The notes under the pieces were generated by a model, which made no database searches, was not told the origin of the DNA, and saw nothing but the letters and a program-made list of their open reading frames with translations. Both the position numbers and the translations under genes were made by a program. From Fimenecus sp045545735 (GTDB taxonomy: Bacteria; Bacillota; Clostridia; Oscillospirales; Acutalibacteraceae), in assembly GCA_045545735.1 (NCBI GenBank), contig JAZQBM010000006.1:1-34557 (forward strand): DNA of 34,557 nucleotides, given 5' to 3'. This document shows positions 30,170 through 34,557 of the stretch, piece after piece; position 1 is the stretch's first letter; each line of letters begins with the position of its first letter.

Positions 30170-30200
30170 AATAAAAAACCGCCGAAATTCTTCAGCGGTT
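30170..30200 (-). terminator. Terminator of oadB-oadG
   Basis: Minus strand stem AACCGCTGAA / TTCGGCGGTT (10 bp with a G-T pair, loop GAAT) followed by TTTTTATTG. Confidence 0.88.
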
Positions 30201-30207
30201 CAAAGTT

Positions 30208-30393
30208 TTATTTATTATCTTTGTCTTTCTTAGGTTTTGAGAAAATCTTATTAAGAAGTGTTGTGATTCCAATAAGTACGCCCATAACAAAAATGATTGC
30301 GAGCATACCAACGCCCATGTAATAAAGGTTATCTATAAATGCACCCGGATTAAAAGCGATTGCCATAAAAGTAACTAATAAATTCTGTAACAT
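30208..30393 (-). CDS. OadG-like small membrane subunit
   Basis: 61 residues with one strong membrane segment (GVGMLAIIFVMGVLIGITTL) followed by a basic tail ending KPKKDKDNK. Position after oadB, size and the GxGMLxIFxVxG pattern fit the gamma subunit of sodium-translocating decarboxylases, which tethers the biotin-carrying alpha subunit. AGGAGG lies 8 bases before the ATG. An N-terminal hydrophobic stretch (LLVTFMAIAFNPG) precedes the usual segment. Too short for confident family assignment by eye. Confidence 0.65.
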   Translation of the reverse strand: MLQNLLVTFMAIAFNPGAFIDNLYYMGVGMLAIIFVMGVLIGITTLLNKIFSKPKKDKDNK

Positions 30394-30408
30394 CTTAAAG
30401 CCCTCCTA

Positions 30409-31560
30409 TTACATAAAGAAGTTAAGGATAAGACCACCTGCGATAACAGATGCAATCTGACCTGAAACATTTACGCCGATTGAATGCATAAGAAGGAAGT
30501 TCTGTGGGTCTTCTTTAAGTCCCATCTTATGAACAATACGACCTGACATTGGGAATGCTGAAATACCAGCCGCACCAATCATTGGGTTAATCTTTTTGCC
30601 CTTTGGTAAGAAGATGTTGAGAAGTTTTGCAAACATAACACCGCCAACAGTATCAAAGATGAATGCAACAAGACCAAGACCGAGAATAAGAAGTGTGTCA
30701 GGAGCCAAGAATGACTCATAATGCATTTTTGTAGCAATTGTAATACCAAGGAAAATTGTAATAAGATTTGCAAGTACTTTTTGTGCAGTTTCTGAAAGAG
30801 AATTAAGGACGCCACACTCACGAATAAGGTTACCGAACATAAGGAAACCAACAAGTGAAACTGAAGCCGGTGCTACAAGACCTGCAACGATAGTAATAAT
30901 AATCGGGAAAAGAATTCTTGTAATCTTTTTAACTTCTGTCTGTGTATAAGGCATACGAATCATACGCTCTTTTTTTGTTGTGCAAAGTTTAATAAATGGT
31001 GGCTGAATAATAGGAACAAGTGCCATATATGAATAAGCCGCAACCATAATTGCACCTAAATACTGTGAGTTAAGTTTGTTAGCAACGACAATTGATGTAG
31101 GACCGTCAGCCGCACCGATAATTGCGATTGAAGCCGCGTCATTAATCGGGAAAAACATTGATGCAAGACACAATGTAAAGAAAATACCAAACTGTGCAGC
31201 AGCACCAAAAATCATAAGTTTTGGATTTGAAAGCAAAGGACCGAAGTCAATCATTGCACCAATACCGATGAACAAAATAAGTGGGAACAATTCGTTTGCA
31301 ATACCAGCTTCAAAGAGTACTGACAACGCACCCTCCTGCACTTCACCGTTAATTACCTGAGTAATTGCACCTGAAATAGGAAGGTTTACAAGAATTGCAC
31401 CAAAGCCCATTGGTAAGAGAAGTGTAGGCTCCATTTCCTTTTTAATAGCAAGGTAAATGAGAATTCCGCCGATAGCCCACATAATAAGCATTCTTACATC
31501 AAAGTTGCCTATTGTATCGCCAAACAGCAAATCAATAAAGTTCTTTAAGAAATCTACCAT
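30409..31560 (-). CDS. Sodium-pumping decarboxylase beta subunit (OadB/GcdB/MmdB)
   Basis: About 383 residues, nine or more membrane segments. Couples decarboxylation of a biotin-bound carboxyl group to Na+ export. Motifs: LLPMGFGAILVNLP, ELFPLILFIGIGAMIDFGPL, IIGAADGPTSI with the essential Asp, PMIGAAGISAFPMSGR and MHSIGVNVSGQIASVIAGG. The ATG at 31560 has AAGGAG 9 bases upstream; the earlier ATG at 31578 overlaps that ribosome site. No carboxyltransferase (alpha) or biotin-carrier gene is in the window, so the substrate (oxaloacetate, methylmalonyl-CoA or glutaconyl-CoA) cannot be told. Confidence 0.9.
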   Translation of the reverse strand: MVDFLKNFIDLLFGDTIGNFDVRMLIMWAIGGILIYLAIKKEMEPTLLLPMGFGAILVNLPISGAITQVINGEVQEGALSVLFEAGIANELFPLILFIGIGAMIDFGPLLSNPKLMIFGAAAQFGIFFTLCLASMFFPINDAASIAIIGAADGPTSIVVANKLNSQYLGAIMVAAYSYMALVPIIQPPFIKLCTTKKERMIRMPYTQTEVKKITRILFPIIITIVAGLVAPASVSLVGFLMFGNLIRECGVLNSLSETAQKVLANLITIFLGITIATKMHYESFLAPDTLLILGLGLVAFIFDTVGGVMFAKLLNIFLPKGKKINPMIGAAGISAFPMSGRIVHKMGLKEDPQNFLLMHSIGVNVSGQIASVIAGGLILNFFM

Positions 31561-31640
31561 TTTCAATTTCTCCTTCATTTTTAATCGCGAAAGAACAAAT
31601 CTAAATTACAAAATCCCCAATCTGCTCCATTCTAATAGGT

Positions 31641-31668
31641 ATTGTATCACAATTAAAGTTTTTTTCAA
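31641..31668 (-). promoter_or_regulatory. Promoter of oadB
   Basis: Minus strand -35 TTGAAA (31668-31663), 16-base spacer, extended -10 TGA-TACAAT (31646-31641). Divergent from the DUF554 promoter 32 bases away. Confidence 0.75.
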
Positions 31669-31699
31669 TAGAAATATTTTTAAATAAATCTGTAAAATA

Positions 31700-31728
31700 T
31701 TGAAAAAATTATATGCAGATGTTATAAT
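31700..31728 (+). promoter_or_regulatory. Promoter of the DUF554 gene
   Basis: TTGAAA (31700-31705), 17-base spacer, TATAAT (31723-31728). Confidence 0.78.
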
Positions 31729-31758
31729 TCACTCAATCTTTTTTTGGAAGTGACAAAA

Positions 31759-32496
31759 ATGTTTGGACTTGGCACAATTATAAACACAGTTTTAGTTATT
31801 TTAGGTAGCGGACTTGGTCTTTTAATCGGTAAAGGAATTACCGAGCGTTACCACAAAACTCTTATGGCGGCTTGCGGTGTTTCTACGATTTTTATAGGTG
31901 TTACAGGTACACTTCAAGGAATGCTTACAGTAACATCAAATGGAAAAATTGAAACGCAAGGCACAATGCTTTTAATCTTTTCAATGGTAATCGGCGGACT
32001 TATAGGCGAACTTCTTAACATTGAAAAGCGTATGGATGGGCTTGGCGAAAAACTCAAAAAACTGTTCAAAGCGGAAAACGATAATAAATTCGTCGACGGG
32101 TTTGTTAATACTTCGCTTATTATCTGCGTGGGTGCTATGGCGATTGTCGGCTCAATGCAAGACGGACTTACAGGTGACTATTCGATGCTTCTTGCAAAAG
32201 CAATTCTCGACTTTGTTGTGGTTGCGATTATGGCATCAACTTATGGTGTGGGAACAATGTGTTCTGCCCTTGCAATTCTTGTTTATCAAGGTTCGATTAC
32301 ACTGATTTCACACTTTGCAGGCAACTTTATTAATGAAGAACTGACGGGTTATCTTTCGTACATAGGTTCAGCACTTATATTCTGCGTTGGTATAAATATT
32401 ACTTTCGGCAAGAAAATTCGTGTAGGTAATCTTCTACCCGCACTATTCATCCCCGCATTTTATGTTTTTGGCAAATGGGTTTTAACTTTAGTATAA
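31759..32496 (+). CDS. DUF554-family membrane protein
   Basis: About 245 residues with roughly six to seven hydrophobic segments. MFGLGTIINTVLVILGSGLG followed by KGITERYHKTLMAACGVSTI, then IGGLIGELLNIEKRMDGLG and VNTSLIICVGAMAIVGSMQD are the DUF554 (YdfK/YqgA) signature blocks. Function unknown; a transport role is presumed from topology. The ATG at 31759 has GGAAGTG 6 bases upstream; a TTG at 31744 in frame is less likely. Own promoter and terminator, so a single-gene unit. Confidence 0.9.
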   Translation: MFGLGTIINTVLVILGSGLGLLIGKGITERYHKTLMAACGVSTIFIGVTGTLQGMLTVTSNGKIETQGTMLLIFSMVIGGLIGELLNIEKRMDGLGEKLKKLFKAENDNKFVDGFVNTSLIICVGAMAIVGSMQDGLTGDYSMLLAKAILDFVVVAIMASTYGVGTMCSALAILVYQGSITLISHFAGNFINEELTGYLSYIGSALIFCVGINITFGKKIRVGNLLPALFIPAFYVFGKWVLTLV

Positions 32497-32500
32497 AATC

Positions 32501-32536
32501 AAGAGTGACTTGAATTTTTCAGGTCACTCTTTTTTG
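32501..32536 (+). terminator. Terminator of the DUF554 gene
   Basis: Stem AAGAGTGACTTGA / TCAGGTCACTCTT (13 bp, one G-T pair, loop of 5) followed by TTTTTG. Confidence 0.9.
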
Positions 32537-32578
32537 TATATTCACATTTTTATATGAAAAAATATAAACGGTGATAAT

Positions 32579-32791
32579 ATGAAAAATGAAAATGAAAAAT
32601 TCCCACATTATAAAGAACTTGAAGAACGCGTTACCTATGTGCCTGATAATCCCGAAAGCCCTTATGAAATGGTGAACAAATATGGCACGTATGAAATTCA
32701 ACCTACTGCCGAAACTGCAAACGACTATCCTACTATTGCACAGGGCTTGCCAAAACAACGTAAAAAGCCGTCAGTAAAAGAGCAGAAATAG
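32579..32791 (+). CDS. Small hydrophilic protein of unknown function
   Basis: 70 residues, no membrane segment, rich in Glu, Lys, Pro and Tyr (EERVTYVPDNPESPYEMVNK, YGTYEIQPTAETANDYPTIA, QGLPKQRKKPS). GGTGATAAT directly precedes the ATG and a possible promoter (TTCACA / 16 / TATAAA) lies upstream. Composition and ribosome site support a real gene; I recognise no family. Copy C of the repeat begins 8 bases after its stop codon. Confidence 0.65.
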   Translation: MKNENEKFPHYKELEERVTYVPDNPESPYEMVNKYGTYEIQPTAETANDYPTIAQGLPKQRKKPSVKEQK

Positions 32792-32798
32792 AATTTTA

Positions 32799-32933
32799 CA
32801 AATTATAGTTTGTCGAACTCAATTCGTAATGCGTAATTCGTAATTTAGCCTCTGCGACGCAATCTATAATTGCAACGCAGTTCCGACACTTTGCATTTTG
32901 CACTTTGCACTTAATTAAACAAACTCCAATTTG
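32799..32933. repeat. MITE-like dispersed repeat, copy C
   Basis: About 135 bases. Ends CAAATTATAGTTTGTC and CAAACTCCAATTTG. The left arm is identical to copy A over 28 bases starting at TCGAACTCAATT. The core (32852-32880) is a near-palindrome CTGCGACGCAAT-ctata-ATTGCAACGCAG. The right arm reads on the minus strand TGCAAAG, TGCAAAA, TGCAAAG. No ORF. Confidence 0.78.
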
Positions 32934-32994
32934 CAGAAGAAAATATTAAACAATACACTAATATAAGATTTTTGAAAAAAATTCAAAAAAATGC

Positions 32995-33023
32995 TTGACA
33001 GTGCCGATTTCCTTTGCTATAAT
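32995..33023 (+). promoter_or_regulatory. Promoter of tRNA-Leu
   Basis: TTGACA (32995-33000), 17-base spacer ending TGC, TATAAT (33018-33023): consensus plus extended -10. Confidence 0.92.
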
Positions 33024-33053
33024 GTCTCTTGCGTTCGAGAGAACGATCGATAT

Positions 33054-33137
33054 GCGAGAGTGGCGGAATCGGCAGACGCGCACGTTTGAGGGGCGTGTGG
33101 TAATCCCGTACGGGTTCAAGTCCCGTCTCTCGCACCA
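33054..33137 (+). tRNA. tRNA-Leu (anticodon GAG)
   Basis: 84 bases with perfect acceptor stem GCGAGAG / CTCTCGC, anticodon stem CACGT/GCGTG around loop TTGAGGG (anticodon GAG), a long variable arm as expected for class II, T-arm ACGGGTTCAAGTCCCGT and encoded CCA. Single-gene unit with its own promoter and terminator. Confidence 0.97.
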
Positions 33138-33138
33138 A

Positions 33139-33176
33139 GAGCTCAAGTCTTTAGGGACTTGAGTTCTTTTATTTTT
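33139..33176 (+). terminator. Terminator of tRNA-Leu
   Basis: Stem GAGCTCAAGTC / GACTTGAGTTC (11 bp with one G-T pair) followed by TTTTATTTTT. Confidence 0.88.
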
Positions 33177-33191
33177 CCTAAATAAACCCAC

Positions 33192-33220
33192 TTTAAAAAT
33201 ACTTATAATTGTGCTAAAAT
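33192..33220 (+). promoter_or_regulatory. Promoter of the flavodiiron gene
   Basis: Weak -35 TTTAAA (33192-33197), 17-base spacer ending TGC, -10 TAAAAT (33215-33220). Confidence 0.6.
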
Positions 33221-33252
33221 AGATAAAAAGATTAAAGGTAAAGGAGTTTATT

Positions 33253-34401
33253 ATGATTACAAACGACATTAAATACATTGGCGTAAATGACCACGAAATT
33301 GATTTGTTTGAAGGTCAGTACATTGTACCGAACGGAATGGCATACAATTCATACGTTATTTTAGACGAAAAAATTGCAGTTATGGATTCAGTTGATGCTA
33401 ACTTCAAAGACGAATGGCTTGGTAACATCAAATCCGTTTTAGGTGACAAGTCCCCTGACTATTTAATTGTTCAGCATATGGAACCTGACCATTCTGCTAA
33501 TGTTCACGAGTTTGCTCTTGCTTACCCTGACGCTACAATTGTAGCAACTGACCGTGCTTTTGTAATGATGAACAAATTTTTCGGTACAGATTACGCTGAC
33601 CGTAGAATTGTTGTAAAAGATGGTGACACATTAAGCCTTGGAAAACACGAACTTACATTCTGTTTAGCACCAATGGTGCATTGGCCGGAAGTTATGATGA
33701 CATATGACGCTACTGATAAGGTGCTTTTCTCAGCTGACGGTTTTGGTAAATTCGGTGCATTGGATGTTGATGAAGATTGGGCTTGTGAAGCACGCCGTTA
33801 CTACTTTGGTATTGTAGGCAAATACGGTGCACAAGTGCAGGCAGTACTCAAAAAAGCTGCTAATCTTGACATTCAGATTATCTGTCCACTTCACGGACCT
33901 ATTCTTAAAGAAAACCTTAGTTATTACCTTGACTTATACAACACATGGTCATCATACGGGGTTGAAAGTGAAGGCACTTTAATCTGCTACACATCAGTTT
34001 ACGGCAATACTAAAAAGGCAGTACAGATGATTGCCGACGAATTAAAGGCTAACGGTTGCCCTAAGGTTGTAGTAAACGACCTTGCTCGTTGTGATATGGC
34101 AGAGGCAGTTGAAGATGCCTTCCGTTACGGCAAAATTATTCTTGCAACTACCACGTACAACGGCGATTTATTCCCGTTTATGAGAAACTTTATTCACGAG
34201 CTTACCGAAAGAGGCTACAAAAACCGTAAAATCGGCATTGTAGAAAATGGAACTTGGGCACCTGTTGTTAAGAACAAGATTACAAAAATGTTTGAAAACA
34301 GCAAGGAAATCACATTCGCTGACACAGTTGTGACAATTCACTCAGCACTCAACGACACAAGCCGTGAACAGATTAAAGAACTTGCAAAAGAAATGGCATA
34401 A
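33253..34401 (+). CDS. Flavodiiron protein (FprA family A-type flavoprotein)
   Basis: 382 residues. Reduces O2 to water and/or NO to N2O, protecting the anaerobe; electrons usually come from rubredoxin or F420-type donors. The N-terminal metallo-beta-lactamase-like domain carries the diiron ligands HMEPDH (75-80), His143 (MVHWPE), Asp162 (SADGFG) and His214 (CPLHGP). The C-terminal flavodoxin domain begins near 243 with the FMN phosphate loop TSVYGNTKK. No fused rubredoxin domain. AAAGGAG lies 6 bases before the ATG. Single gene ended by its own terminator; no rubredoxin gene is next to it in the window. Confidence 0.95.
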   Translation: MITNDIKYIGVNDHEIDLFEGQYIVPNGMAYNSYVILDEKIAVMDSVDANFKDEWLGNIKSVLGDKSPDYLIVQHMEPDHSANVHEFALAYPDATIVATDRAFVMMNKFFGTDYADRRIVVKDGDTLSLGKHELTFCLAPMVHWPEVMMTYDATDKVLFSADGFGKFGALDVDEDWACEARRYYFGIVGKYGAQVQAVLKKAANLDIQIICPLHGPILKENLSYYLDLYNTWSSYGVESEGTLICYTSVYGNTKKAVQMIADELKANGCPKVVVNDLARCDMAEAVEDAFRYGKIILATTTYNGDLFPFMRNFIHELTERGYKNRKIGIVENGTWAPVVKNKITKMFENSKEITFADTVVTIHSALNDTSREQIKELAKEMA

Positions 34402-34480
34402 AAATAAGGAGTAGCAAAGGGGTCTCTCAATTAGGGATTTAATAGGTTTTAATCCTATCCTTTCCGTTAATACTTCACGA

Positions 34481-34516
34481 AAAAACCTCACAAGGCGTCA
34501 GCCTAGTGAGGTTTTT
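34481..34516 (+). terminator. Terminator after the flavodiiron gene
   Basis: Stem AAAAACCTCAC-AGGC / GCCT-GTGAGGTTTTT with a single A-A mismatch and loop GTCA, followed by GTCATTTTG. The 80 bases between stop codon and hairpin, and the 41 bases after it, hold nothing else I can identify. Confidence 0.85.
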
Positions 34517-34557
34517 GTCATTTTGTCTAAACGAAAATTATATGGATTAAAACTGCT

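Overview
The window looks like chromosomal DNA from a low-GC, endospore-forming anaerobe of the Clostridia, probably Oscillospirales/Ruminococcaceae-like. The basis is AT-rich intergenic DNA, strong AGGAGG-type ribosome sites, spore genes (SleB, a SpoIIQ-like peptidase), an [FeFe]-hydrogenase-like protein, a flavodiiron protein and an OadB-type sodium pump subunit. Taxonomy is inferred from gene content only. I see no prophage, insertion sequence or CRISPR array.

Layout. 1-600: 5' end of a 16S rRNA gene on the minus strand with a leader and two tandem promoters. 603-1307: sleB (+). 1559-9827: a complete shikimate/phenylalanine/tyrosine operon on the minus strand, in transcription order aroF, tyrA, aroB, aroA, aroC, pheA, an aroE-aroK fusion and aroQ. 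It is preceded by a classical ribosome-mediated attenuator: a 28-codon Phe/Tyr-rich leader peptide, an antiterminator and a terminator. 9843-10462: a divergent XRE-repressor/small-protein module with two operators. 10480-11487: trpS. 11606-14283: a polar amino-acid ABC transporter whose binding protein appears circularly permuted, plus a 47-residue protein just downstream. 14358-16914: GtrA-like protein and an XRE-membrane fusion with a partner. 17011-17898: tRNA-Thr and a zinc-ribbon membrane protein. 17936-22213: RNA methyltransferases and a lipid kinase. 22265-22946: lexA with an SOS box. 23008-23167: a candidate structured small RNA. 23170-24432: spoIIQ-like gene and a phosphopantetheinyl transferase. 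24528-27692: a five-gene module around a sensory-type [FeFe]-hydrogenase-like protein. 27778-29911: a condensation/acyltransferase-like protein and a membrane protein. 30208-31668: oadB and oadG. 31700-32791: DUF554 protein and a small unknown protein. 32995-33137: tRNA-Leu. 33253-34401: flavodiiron protein.

How the genes work together. The aro operon carries all seven shikimate steps plus the prephenate branches to Phe and Tyr under one promoter. The leader peptide lets Phe/Tyr-tRNA charging decide read-through. The hydrogenase module (two DRTGG-like proteins, an anti-sigma-like ATPase, the iron-sulfur protein and a PHP phosphoesterase) has overlapping or nearly touching genes and looks like a redox/H2-sensing switch, not a catalytic enzyme operon. 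A dispersed family of short elements with inverted ends, and related (TGCAAAR)n heptamer tails sitting directly after stop codons, links many of the intergenic regions.

The strongest unusual observations are the permuted binding protein (13346-14215), the Phe/Tyr attenuator (9622-9827), the C-rich structured RNA (23060-23167), the degenerate H-cluster motifs (25564-26844) and the heptamer-tailed repeat family. All were read by eye; no alignment, folding or database search was run.
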